39,303 nt of DNA from contig JAJUFT010000017.1 of assembly GCA_029263615.1 (NCBI GenBank), forward strand, positions 1-39,303. Reading direction: 5' to 3'. Position 1 is the stretch's first letter; each line of letters opens with the position of its first letter. Made by a program: the position numbers and the translations under genes. This DNA comes from Alcaligenaceae bacterium. Its GTDB lineage: Bacteria > Pseudomonadota > Gammaproteobacteria > Burkholderiales > Burkholderiaceae_B. The notes under the pieces were generated by a model that did not search any database, was not told where the DNA came from, and saw only the letters and a program-made list of their open reading frames with translations. Shown here in pieces: positions 16,838 to 24,581 of the stretch.

Positions 16838-17701
16838 ATGCCGCACGAAGGTGTCCGCCTCGAGGCGGAAGGGGGACGCATCCATGAAGAACACTGGCAG
16901 CAGGCCGTTCAATGGCTGGACGAAGCGGACAGTCTGGTGATTGCCGCGGGCGCAGGCATGGGCGTGGATTCCGGTCTGCCCGACTTCCGGGGTGACGAGG
17001 GGTTGTGGCGGGCCTATCCCGCGCTGCGTGAAGTGGGCCTGAACTTCGTCAGCATCGCCTCGCCCCAATCCTTCCGGGACGATCCAGAACTGGCCTGGGG
17101 CTTTTACGGGCACCGCCTGAATTTGTACCGGCACACCCAGCCGCACGACGGTTTCCGAATCCTCCGTCGCTGGGCGGACAAGATGGAGCACGGTGCGTTC
17201 GTCTACACCAGCAATGTCGACGGTCAGTTCCAGAAAGCCGGGTTTTCGGAAGAACAGATTGTCGAGTGCCATGGGTCCCTGCACTGGCTGCAGTGTATGG
17301 AAGATTGCACGGGCCGGCTCTGGAAGGCAGACACCTGGGCCCCGAGCGTGGATGCACGCGCCTGCCGCCTGCGCTCGGCCCTGCCGCGCTGTGTTTCCTG
17401 TGGCGGGCTGGCGCGCCCCAATGTACTGATGTTCGATGATGCGGAGTGGAATGCCGAACGCACCCGGCGCCAGCAGCAGCGCCTCGAGGCGTGGCTGCAT
17501 GGTGTGACCCGGCCCGTCGTGGTGGAGCTCGGGGCCGGCACGGCGGTTCCGGCCGTCAGATGGTTTGCGTCCCTGCTCGGGGCCCCGCTCATCCGCATCA
17601 ATCTGCGCGAGAGCAGGATCGAGTCCGGGCAGGGCGTCGGCCTGCCTGGCCGTGCGCTGGAGGTGCTGAACGAGCTCGACCGGCGCCGCGCCAGGGTCTG
17701 A
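16838..17701 (+). CDS. Sir2-family NAD-dependent deacetylase/deacylase
   Basis: The 287-residue product has the sirtuin motifs in order: GAGMGVDSGLPDFRG, YTSNVDGQF, ECHGS with catalytic His145, a zinc site with Cys153, Cys157, Cys185 and Cys188, RPNVLMFDDAEW, and ELGAGTAVPAVRW followed by RINLRES for NAD binding. The Cx3C first half of the zinc site is slightly unusual; Cx2C is commoner. ATG 16838 has GGGAG 7 nt upstream and is preferred over ATG 16814. It removes acyl groups from lysines using NAD. It is a stand-alone Sir2 domain with no effector partner beside it, so a defence role is not indicated. Confidence 0.9.
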   Translation: MPHEGVRLEAEGGRIHEEHWQQAVQWLDEADSLVIAAGAGMGVDSGLPDFRGDEGLWRAYPALREVGLNFVSIASPQSFRDDPELAWGFYGHRLNLYRHTQPHDGFRILRRWADKMEHGAFVYTSNVDGQFQKAGFSEEQIVECHGSLHWLQCMEDCTGRLWKADTWAPSVDARACRLRSALPRCVSCGGLARPNVLMFDDAEWNAERTRRQQQRLEAWLHGVTRPVVVELGAGTAVPAVRWFASLLGAPLIRINLRESRIESGQGVGLPGRALEVLNELDRRRARV

Positions 17702-17705
17702 ACCC

Positions 17706-17736
17706 CCCGGCGAACTTGTGTTCCCACGGCGCCGGG
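17706..17736 (+). terminator. GC-rich stem after the Sir2 gene
   Basis: CCCGGCG (17706-17712) pairs with CGCCGGG (17730-17736) around a 17-nt loop, 4 bp after the Sir2 stop. There is no T-run. It separates the Sir2 gene from the sulfatase promoter region and may be a weak terminator. Confidence 0.35.
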
Positions 17737-17740
17737 TGTA

Positions 17741-17754
17741 TGAAAGCGCTTGAA
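17741..17754. promoter_or_regulatory. LacI-type operator-like site
   Basis: TGAAAGCGCTTGAA is a near palindrome centred on CG, of the kind bound by LacI-family repressors (ideal TGAAAGCGCTTTCA). It lies 14 bp upstream of the candidate -35 of the sulfatase promoter. No LacI-family gene is in the window. Confidence 0.35.
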
Positions 17755-17768
17755 GCATCAAATAACGG

Positions 17769-17798
17769 TTGTTGTCTCTTGATGAACATTGTTATGAT
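17769..17798 (+). promoter_or_regulatory. candidate sigma70 promoter for the sulfatase-FGE pair
   Basis: TTGTTG (17769-17774) and TATGAT (17793-17798) are 18 bp apart in a markedly AT-rich patch just before the sulfatase ribosome site AGGAG (17812-17816). Confidence 0.5.
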
Positions 17799-17822
17799 TT
17801 TTTGAGCTCACAGGAGAATAAA

Positions 17823-19991
17823 GTGAAGAAGAAGCTCAGCGCCGCCCTGATATTGACCAGTCTGGCAGCCTGCGATGGCGGTGGAGGAGGCGGCAGCACA
17901 CCCCCGCCGGTGGCTTCTTCTCCCAATATTCTCTTCGTCATCATGGATGACGTCGGTATCGACCAGATGCGCTCCTTTGGCTATGGCGGTGCTACCCCGC
18001 CGCACATGCCGAACATGGATGTCGTCGCGCATGCCGGCCTGCGTTTTCGCAATACCTGGTCCATGCCCGAATGTTCACCGGGCCGCGCGGCCTTCTTCCT
18101 CGGCCAGTACCCTTTGCGCACCCACATACGGCAGGCCATCGGGCCCAACGATCTCGCCATCTCCCAGGTCTCGCCCTTCGCCATGACGGCGCCCAAGCTC
18201 CTCAAAAAGGCGAACTACGAAAGCGGTCTTTTCGGCAAGTTCCACCTGGCGGGCCCGGAAAACAACGAGGCGGGCAACTCCACGCCGGCCCTGCTTGGCT
18301 GGGATTACTTCTACGGTTGGGTAGGTGGCCTGCCCGGTTCCATCGACACGTCAGCCGGCGGGGTGGCGCCGGAAGGCAGCTACAGCTGCGGTTTCGTACC
18401 TTCGGCTGCTGCCGGCGGGGCCGACGAAGGCGCCTGCTATCAGCCGGACAATACCTGCACGCACATCCGCCGCACGTCGCTGGTGCAAGACCCTGCAGGC
18501 CTGCAGTGCCTGGATTCCGGCGGCGTCTTCGTTCCGCACCAGACCTGCGGGGCGCCGCCCTCCACCCTGAACTTCACTCGGGAGAACGGCTATTACGTCT
18601 CGCCTCTGGTGATCATCCAGGACGGTCAGGTCGAAGAAGTGGCGCTGACCGACCCGCGGGCGCGGCGCTACCGTACCCGCCTCGAAACCGATGCGGCCAT
18701 CGAATGGATCAACAGCCGACCGGCCGATCGCCCCTGGATGGCCACGGTCAGTTACAGCGCTGCGCATACCCCCTGGCAGCAGCCCCCGGGCGATCTCCTG
18801 CCCCAGGTCGACGGAGCCGTCGTCGACGGGCTGGACTGCCGGGCCACGGTGCCCGGGCGCATCATCCAGAATCGCATGACCGAAGCGCTCGACACCGAGT
18901 TCGGCCGCCTGCTGGTGGAAACCGGCCTTGCCCGGCGCGGCGAGGAGGGGGAACTGGTCTACGAGCCTGCCGGCACCAATACGGTCATCGTCATTGTCGG
19001 CGATAACGGCTCGCTTGCTGCCGCGGTGAAAGAACCGTTTGAAGCGGGTCAGGCCAAGGGCACCACGTATCAGACCGGCGTCTGGACTCCGCTGATCGTG
19101 GCCGGGCCCCAGGTGACCGAGCCGGGGCGCGAGGTCGAACACATGGTGAACATGGTGGACCTCTACCAATTGTTCGCCGAGATCGCAGGCGTCGACGTGC
19201 AGGCCGAAAACCCCCACACCGTCGATTCCGCGCCCGTGCTGCCCTATCTGACCAACCCTGAACAGCCCAGCATCCGCAATATCAACTTCGCCATGGCCGG
19301 CTTCAATATCCAGGCCAATGGCGGCAGCAACGGCCCCTGCGTGATCAGCACGGCCTGCACCCAGATTCCCACCACCAAGAGCGTTTGCGAGGACAACCAG
19401 GGTGAGTGGTGGGGGCCGGGGTATGACACCGGCCCCGGCAGTACCGTCATCGATAATGGCGGCGCCGGCTACGAGATCTGCGCCGACGTCAATCGCGCGC
19501 TCTATCGGGCCGGGCGTCCGTTGCTGAACATTCTGGCCGAAGATTCCGCCACGGTGCGCGATGAGCGCTACAAACTGGTGCGCAACAGCACGCGCCAGTA
19601 CATTCCGGAAACCGACACGATCGAGTGGCGCACGGTCGAAGAGCTCTTCGAGATCAATCAGGCCGTGCCCAAACCCCTGCTCGACACGCCGGATCGCAAT
19701 CTTCTGGCGGCGGCCACGCCCGAGGTCCAGGAAATCTACGAACGTCTCAAGTCGCAGATGGACTCCATTCTTGCGTCGCAGCCGGAGTGCCCGGGCGACG
19801 GCAACCTGGATGGCGTCGTCGATGGTCGCGATCTCGACGAATGGGGGCGCATCGCGCACGCCTGGGGCTTGTCCAGCGTCTACGACTTCAAGATCAACGG
19901 CGTATTCGATGGCCTGACCAATACTCTGGACGCGGCCGTCATCCAGGATAACCTCGGCAAGCGCTGCCCGCCGACTTATGCGCTCTACTAG
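17823..19991 (+). CDS. lipoprotein sulfatase with C-terminal dockerin-like module
   Basis: The 722-residue product starts at GTG 17823, 6 nt after AGGAG. Residues 1-17 are a lipoprotein signal ending LTSLAAC; the lipidated Cys17 is followed by Asp18 and a glycine/proline linker. The S1 sulfatase domain begins NILFVIMDDVG (metal-binding Asp pair) and has the formylglycine motif CSPGR (Cys84 to Arg88), GKFHL, AHTP, and VGDNGS. The usual EGGxRVP is replaced by QTGVWTP. A Cys-rich insertion of about 130 residues separates GKFHL from AHTP. Residues 656-715 (CPGDGNLDGVVDGRD to GKRC) look like paired calcium-binding dockerin repeats. It hydrolyses sulfate esters; the substrate is unknown. It overlaps the FGE gene by 14 bp. 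Confidence 0.92.
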   Translation: MKKKLSAALILTSLAACDGGGGGGSTPPPVASSPNILFVIMDDVGIDQMRSFGYGGATPPHMPNMDVVAHAGLRFRNTWSMPECSPGRAAFFLGQYPLRTHIRQAIGPNDLAISQVSPFAMTAPKLLKKANYESGLFGKFHLAGPENNEAGNSTPALLGWDYFYGWVGGLPGSIDTSAGGVAPEGSYSCGFVPSAAAGGADEGACYQPDNTCTHIRRTSLVQDPAGLQCLDSGGVFVPHQTCGAPPSTLNFTRENGYYVSPLVIIQDGQVEEVALTDPRARRYRTRLETDAAIEWINSRPADRPWMATVSYSAAHTPWQQPPGDLLPQVDGAVVDGLDCRATVPGRIIQNRMTEALDTEFGRLLVETGLARRGEEGELVYEPAGTNTVIVIVGDNGSLAAAVKEPFEAGQAKGTTYQTGVWTPLIVAGPQVTEPGREVEHMVNMVDLYQLFAEIAGVDVQAENPHTVDSAPVLPYLTNPEQPSIRNINFAMAGFNIQANGGSNGPCVISTACTQIPTTKSVCEDNQGEWWGPGYDTGPGSTVIDNGGAGYEICADVNRALYRAGRPLLNILAEDSATVRDERYKLVRNSTRQYIPETDTIEWRTVEELFEINQAVPKPLLDTPDRNLLAAATPEVQEIYERLKSQMDSILASQPECPGDGNLDGVVDGRDLDEWGRIAHAWGLSSVYDFKINGVFDGLTNTLDAAVIQDNLGKRCPPTYALY

Positions 19992-21108
19992 GCGGGTGCT
20001 GGTCCTTGGCGCGACCGCTGCGTCGCTGCTGGTGGCCGGTGTGGCCGGCTGGCAGTGGCGCGCGGGAGTGCAGGCCGCACCCGGCGCACCACAGGTCATT
20101 GTCGGGGATGGTGTGAACTCCCCCGCAGGCATGGCCTGGGTCCCGCCCGGGGAATTCCTCATGGGCAGTGACAGCGGGCTGGCGCAGCCGAACGAAAAAC
20201 CGGCGCACAGGGTGAGGGTCAAGGGGTTCTGGATGGACCTCACCCATGTCACCAACGATCAGTTCGCACGCTTTGTTGAAGAGACCGGCTATGTCACGAC
20301 GGCCGAACGCAAGCCCGACTGGGAGACCATCCGCGTGCAGTTGCCGCCAGGCACGCCCCGGCCACCGGATGACGCGCTGGTGCCGGGCGCCATGGTGTTC
20401 GTGGGCACGGAAGGCCCCACCAACCTCGCGGCCTACTGGAACTGGTGGCGCTATGTGCCGGGTGCCAGCTGGCGGCAGCCTCAGGGGCCGGGCAGCAGCA
20501 TCGAAGGCAAGGGCGACCACCCCGTGGTGCAGGTCAGTTATGAAGACGTGCAGGCCTATGCGCGCTGGGCGGGCAAGCGCATGCCCACCGAAGCCGAATG
20601 GGAATATGCGGCCCGGGGCGGCCTGGAACAGGCCACCTATGTCTGGGGCGACGAACTCATGCCCGAGGGGCGCAAGATGGCCAACTACTGGGATGCCAAC
20701 CAACGCGCGTTTCCGGTGGTGAGCCCCGAGGCGGGCGGGGCCGTCGGAACGCTGCCGGCCGGCACCTTCCCGCCCAACGGTTATGGCCTGTACGACATGA
20801 CCGGCAACGCCTGGCAGTGGGTGAGCGACTGGTACCGGGCCGACTATTTCCTCATGCAGAGCAAGCTCGGCAAGCGCGTCATCGACAACCCGCAGGGGCC
20901 GTCCGATTCATGGGACCCTTCCCAGCCCGGCGTGCCCGCCGATGCGCCCAAGCGGGTGATTCGCGGCGGCTCCTTTCTCTGCAACGAGAGCTATTGCCTG
21001 TCCTACCGGCCCAGCGCCCGGCAAGCAGCAGACCCTTACAGCCCGATGTCCCACGTCGGGTTCCGGCTGGTGAGCGACGCACCGCCCCCGCGCCAGGTCG
21101 CTCCTTGA
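19978..21108 (+). CDS. formylglycine-generating enzyme, exported or membrane-anchored
   Basis: The 376-residue product is an FGE-sulfatase (SUMF1) domain protein. It has GMAWVPPGEFLMGSD at the fold start, RMPTEAEWEYAARGG, NGYGLYDMTGNAWQWVSDWY, and RGGSFLCNESYC with both active-site cysteines (Cys335, Cys340) at the Cys-x4-Cys spacing of human FGE. Such enzymes use O2 and copper to oxidise Cys in CxPxR to formylglycine. Residues 1-34 carry twin arginines (STRRVLVLG), a hydrophobic stretch and a possible AxA site (VQA), so it should act in the periplasm, perhaps via Tat. The 14-bp overlap with the sulfatase couples the two. Lack of the cysteines would have suggested a non-catalytic relative; both are present. 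Confidence 0.93.
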   Translation: MRSTRRVLVLGATAASLLVAGVAGWQWRAGVQAAPGAPQVIVGDGVNSPAGMAWVPPGEFLMGSDSGLAQPNEKPAHRVRVKGFWMDLTHVTNDQFARFVEETGYVTTAERKPDWETIRVQLPPGTPRPPDDALVPGAMVFVGTEGPTNLAAYWNWWRYVPGASWRQPQGPGSSIEGKGDHPVVQVSYEDVQAYARWAGKRMPTEAEWEYAARGGLEQATYVWGDELMPEGRKMANYWDANQRAFPVVSPEAGGAVGTLPAGTFPPNGYGLYDMTGNAWQWVSDWYRADYFLMQSKLGKRVIDNPQGPSDSWDPSQPGVPADAPKRVIRGGSFLCNESYCLSYRPSARQAADPYSPMSHVGFRLVSDAPPPRQVAP

Positions 21109-21132
21109 ACGCACGCCGGCAACGGCACCGAT

Positions 21133-23295
21133 TCAGGACACTGCCGGGCCGCAGCGTCTGCCCATGTTTTCCTGAATGATGAGCAGATCGGCCTCGTTGG
21201 TCAGGCCATCGTGATTGAAGTCGTACCAGCTTGACTGCCCTACCGTATCGCGGTTGAAGCGCTGCCAGCCCTCGACGTCCGCTGCGTCGACGACGCCGTC
21301 CAGGTTGCCGTCGCCCGGACACACTACATGGCTGTCCAGCAGGGCCTGCATCTCGCCTCGAAGACGGTCGTATTGCTGCTGCACGTCGGCCGGCAGTGGG
21401 GCCTGCGTGAGAAGGTTGTAAAGGCTGTTGTCGAGTCGGGGAATCGGGATCGCTTCATCGATGGCGTAAAGTTCCTCGCTCAGCTCCAGCTGTTGCGTGC
21501 TGCAGTTGAGCCGCTCGATCTGCACCAGTTTGTGCGTGGCATTGCGGATGGCCCGCTGGGTGTCCGGCATGATGTCCACCGCATCCTGCCCCTGAGCGAG
21601 CAGCCATTCATTGACAGCACAGCAGGAGCTCAAGCCCGCTTGACCAGCGACACCCCCTGGGCCGTACCAGCTGCCGCCCTGATCTTCGCAAACGGCTTGC
21701 TGGGGGAAGAGCTGCACGCAGATGTTCGACGTCGGGATAACGCAGGGCGAGGGCAGGGCGGCGGTGCGGGCCTTGATGTTGGTGCCCATCTCCGTGTAGT
21801 TAGTGCTGCGTATGGGCGCGGCGTCCGGAGCGGTCAGATAGGGCAGCAGGGGCTGTGCATCGATGGGCCGGTCGTCGGGCATGACGGATTCGAGCCGGAT
21901 GTCGGCCAGTTCCGCGAAGAGCCGGTAGAGGTCGGTCGAGTTGACCATGTGCGGCACGCTGCGGCCGGGTTGCTGCACCATGGGGCCCGCCACAATCAGG
22001 GGCACCCACACGCCGGTCTGGTAAGGGAAGCCCTTTGCACGCGCCGGGTTGAACGGCGCCTTCACGCTGGGCCCGTAGGTGCCGTTGTCGCCCATGATGA
22101 TCAGCACGGTGTTGGTGTCCTCGGGACGGTACACCAGCCTCCCTGTCTCATCATGGCGGGCCAGGCCCGCTTCCACCAGCAGACGGCCGATCTCGGCGTC
22201 CAGGGCTTCGATCATCTGGTTGGTCAGAATCCGTTGCTCCGCCGTGCCCGTGCAGGTGAAGCCGGAGGTGGGCAGGGAATCGGAAGGCAGCAGTGCGACG
22301 GGCGGCTGCTGCAGCGGCGTATGAATGGCGGAATAGCCCACACTGAGCATCCAGGGGCGCTCGCCGCTTTGCTGTTTCAACCAGGCCACCGCACGGTCGG
22401 TTTCCTGCACGACACGGTAGCCGCGGGCGCCCGGTTCCGTCACCGCCTCCACGCGTACCGAACCATCCGCTTCGCTGATGATCCACTCCGCCGTGTAATA
22501 GCCATTCTGTTTGCTGAAATCAATGTAGGAAGGGCGGGCGGCGCGGCAAACGGCTCCGGGGTCGAAGATGCCGCCTTGCTCCATGCACAGCCGGCCGGGG
22601 GTGGGGGACCGGGCCAGGCCAAGAGGAGAACAGCTGCCATCCGCCAGGTAGCAGGCACCGGCATCCGCCCCGCGAGCGGGGTCGTCGCGGGTGCTCGGGA
22701 CAAAGCCGCAGCCGTGCGTGCCGTCGGGCGCCACCCCGCCGGCGGTGGTGTCCAGCGGGAACGGCCCGCCGTCCAGATAGCCTTCGAAATGGTCCCAGCC
22801 CAATTCGTACATCACCCGGTGGCCCAGCGGGTTGTGGTCAGGATTGAGATCCGAACCCGAAAGGTGCATTTTGCCGATGACGGCATTGACATAGCCCTTC
22901 TCCTTCAGGATCTTGGGAGTCGTCATTTCGTAGGGGGACACCTGGGAATTGGCCAGGTCGTCCGCCACAATGGCGTTCCTGACCTGGGTGCGGAAGGGGT
23001 AGCGGCCTTCGAAGAAGGTGGCGCGGCTCGGCGAACACGTCGGCATGGACCAGGCATTTCGAAAGCGCACCCCTGCGTGGGCAATCGCGTCCAGGTTGGG
23101 AGTTCGCGCGGGGGTGGCGCCGCCGTAGCCGAAGATCGGCAGCTGGTCGACGCCGAAATCATCCAGGACCACAAACAGAATGTTGGGCAGCGCCTTTCGG
23201 GGAGGGGGCGTGGCGGTGTGATGGCCGCTGTCGCAGGCCGAAAGGGTCAGGGTCATCAGTGCCGTGGCCCCGAGTGCGATCCGCTTCCATTTCAT
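21133..23295 (-). CDS. second lipoprotein sulfatase with dockerin-like module, end of the T2SS operon
   Basis: The 720-residue product is a paralogue of the 17823-19991 sulfatase along its full length. The signal peptide ends LTLSAC with Cys21 lipidated and Asp22 at +2. It has NILFVVLDDFG, the canonical formylglycine motif CSPSR (Cys87 to Arg91), GKMHL, IHTP, MGDNG, and QTGVWVP in place of EGGxRVP. The Cys-rich insertion is shared. Residues 659-715 (CPGDGNLDGVVDAAD to GRRC) form the dockerin-like pair, including NHDGLTNEAD. ATG 23295 follows GGGG. It lies 56 bp after gspF on the same strand, so it is probably the last gene of the T2SS operon, and it converges on the FGE gene with 24 bp between stops. 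Confidence 0.92.
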   Translation of the reverse strand: MKWKRIALGATALMTLTLSACDSGHHTATPPPRKALPNILFVVLDDFGVDQLPIFGYGGATPARTPNLDAIAHAGVRFRNAWSMPTCSPSRATFFEGRYPFRTQVRNAIVADDLANSQVSPYEMTTPKILKEKGYVNAVIGKMHLSGSDLNPDHNPLGHRVMYELGWDHFEGYLDGGPFPLDTTAGGVAPDGTHGCGFVPSTRDDPARGADAGACYLADGSCSPLGLARSPTPGRLCMEQGGIFDPGAVCRAARPSYIDFSKQNGYYTAEWIISEADGSVRVEAVTEPGARGYRVVQETDRAVAWLKQQSGERPWMLSVGYSAIHTPLQQPPVALLPSDSLPTSGFTCTGTAEQRILTNQMIEALDAEIGRLLVEAGLARHDETGRLVYRPEDTNTVLIIMGDNGTYGPSVKAPFNPARAKGFPYQTGVWVPLIVAGPMVQQPGRSVPHMVNSTDLYRLFAELADIRLESVMPDDRPIDAQPLLPYLTAPDAAPIRSTNYTEMGTNIKARTAALPSPCVIPTSNICVQLFPQQAVCEDQGGSWYGPGGVAGQAGLSSCCAVNEWLLAQGQDAVDIMPDTQRAIRNATHKLVQIERLNCSTQQLELSEELYAIDEAIPIPRLDNSLYNLLTQAPLPADVQQQYDRLRGEMQALLDSHVVCPGDGNLDGVVDAADVEGWQRFNRDTVGQSSWYDFNHDGLTNEADLLIIQENMGRRCGPAVS

Positions 23296-23315
23296 TCGTG
23301 CATTCCCCTTTATGT

Positions 23316-23345
23316 TGACAGCATTTGTCACGCCGGGAGACGGCG
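23316..23345. repeat. two adjacent inverted repeats between gspF and sulfatase
   Basis: TGACA-gcatt-TGTCA (23316-23330) is followed by CGCCG-ggaga-CGGCG (23331-23345). Neither precedes a T-run on the minus strand, so transcription from gspF into the sulfatase gene is not obviously blocked. They may be a processing site or an internal operator. Confidence 0.35.
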
Positions 23346-23351
23346 CGGTGA

Positions 23352-24560
23352 CTACCGGATGAGCTGATTGATCTCGATGATGGGCAACATGACCGCCAGC
23401 ACGATGACCAGCACGATGCCACCCATCAGCAGCGTCATGGCCGGCTCCAGCGCAGCGGTCAGGGCCAGAGCGCGGCGTTCGAGCTCCGCCGCCAGCGTCG
23501 CCGCCGCCCGGTCGAGCATGGCCGGCAACTCGCCCGTCCGTTCACCACTGCCGATCATGTGGATCAGCAGGGGTGGAAACACTTTCTCAGCCTGCAGCGC
23601 ATGGGCGAGCGAACTGCCCTCGCGCACGCGTCGGGCGGCTTCCTCGGCGGCCTGCTTCAGCCGGTCGTTGCCCAGCGTGCGGCGGGCCGCTTCCAGTGCG
23701 GTCAGCAGAGACACCCCGCTGCCCACCAGAATCGAGAGCGTGGCGGCATAGCGGGCGGTATTCACGCCCTGCACATAGCGGCCGACCAGCGGCAGGCGCA
23801 GTACCCGGGCATGCCAGGCGAGTCGGGCCACCGGATTGCGCAGGCTCCAGCGCCAGGCGCCCCACAGGGCCGCCAGGCCCAGGGCGGTCGGCCACCCCCA
23901 CTCGCGGACGAACTCGCTGGCCGAGAGCATCACGCGGGTCAGCCAGGGCAGGGCCTGCTGTGTGTGGCTGAACGCGGTGATGACCTGCGGCACGACATAG
24001 CTCAGCAGAAAGACCACCACGGCGATGGCCACCAGCGTCACGATGGCGGGATAAATGAAGGCGGTGAGGATCTTGGCGCGCAGCAGACCACGTGATTCGA
24101 TATGGCTGGCCAGTCGTTCCATGACCTGGGGAAGTTCGCCGGAATGTTCGCCCGCCTCGACGAGAGCGCAGTAAATGGACGGGAAGTCGCGCGGGTGGGC
24201 AGCCAGCGCATCACAGAGGCGATGGCCGGCGCGGATGTCCGACCTGACGGATGCCAGGACCTGTGCCACATGGCGGCGTTCTGCCTGCTCGAGCCCCACG
24301 CTCAGGGCCTGCTCCAGCGTGAGTCCGGCCTCCAGCAGGCCAGCCAGCTGTCGCGTCAGCCAGCCCAGTTCGGTGTCGCGCAGTCGCGAACCACTCAGTG
24401 ACCGCACCGGGTTGCCGGCGTGACGCGTCGAACGCAGGCTCAGGGGCAACAGGCCCCGGGCGCGCAACAGCTGCCGGGCGCTGCGTTCCGTCTCGGCTTC
24501 GATGGTGCCCCGTTCGATCTGGCCCGCCGCGTCGGCGGCTTCGTACTGGTAGCTGGGCAT
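23352..24560 (-). CDS. gspF: type II secretion inner-membrane platform protein GspF
   Basis: The 402-residue product is a complete GspF: an N-terminal YQYEAADAAGQIERGTIEA domain, two duplicated T2SSF domains (first about residues 70-190, second about 270-395) and three membrane segments, the last ILVIVLAVMLPI-like near the C-terminus. The phrase EAGEHSGELPQVMERLA and its repeat GSGERTGELPAMLDRAA mark the duplication. AGGAGGAG lies upstream in the short gap after gspE. It forms the inner-membrane core contacted by the GspE ATPase. Confidence 0.95.
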   Translation of the reverse strand: MPSYQYEAADAAGQIERGTIEAETERSARQLLRARGLLPLSLRSTRHAGNPVRSLSGSRLRDTELGWLTRQLAGLLEAGLTLEQALSVGLEQAERRHVAQVLASVRSDIRAGHRLCDALAAHPRDFPSIYCALVEAGEHSGELPQVMERLASHIESRGLLRAKILTAFIYPAIVTLVAIAVVVFLLSYVVPQVITAFSHTQQALPWLTRVMLSASEFVREWGWPTALGLAALWGAWRWSLRNPVARLAWHARVLRLPLVGRYVQGVNTARYAATLSILVGSGVSLLTALEAARRTLGNDRLKQAAEEAARRVREGSSLAHALQAEKVFPPLLIHMIGSGERTGELPAMLDRAAATLAAELERRALALTAALEPAMTLLMGGIVLVIVLAVMLPIIEINQLIR

Positions 24561-24581
24561 GGCGATGTTTCTGCTCCTCCT

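Noticed and set aside
16838..17701. Sir2 as part of an antiphage defence system
   Set aside because: It is a stand-alone deacylase with an intact zinc site and no SLOG, TIR, Argonaute or other defence partner nearby.
18351..20255. A 634-codon open frame antisense to the first sulfatase and part of the FGE gene
   Set aside because: The plus strand encodes a sulfatase and FGE with intact motifs; the antisense frame has no recognisable domain and comes from high GC at third codon positions.
21109..21147. Possible bidirectional terminator between the FGE and second sulfatase genes (CCGGCA with TGCCGG)
   Set aside because: The stem is 6 bp with a 20-nt loop, lies partly inside the sulfatase coding sequence and has no T-run.
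21328..23367. A 679-codon open frame antisense to the second sulfatase
   Set aside because: Its composition (Gly, Arg, His, Val) is that of a GC-driven shadow, and the minus strand has a complete lipoprotein sulfatase.
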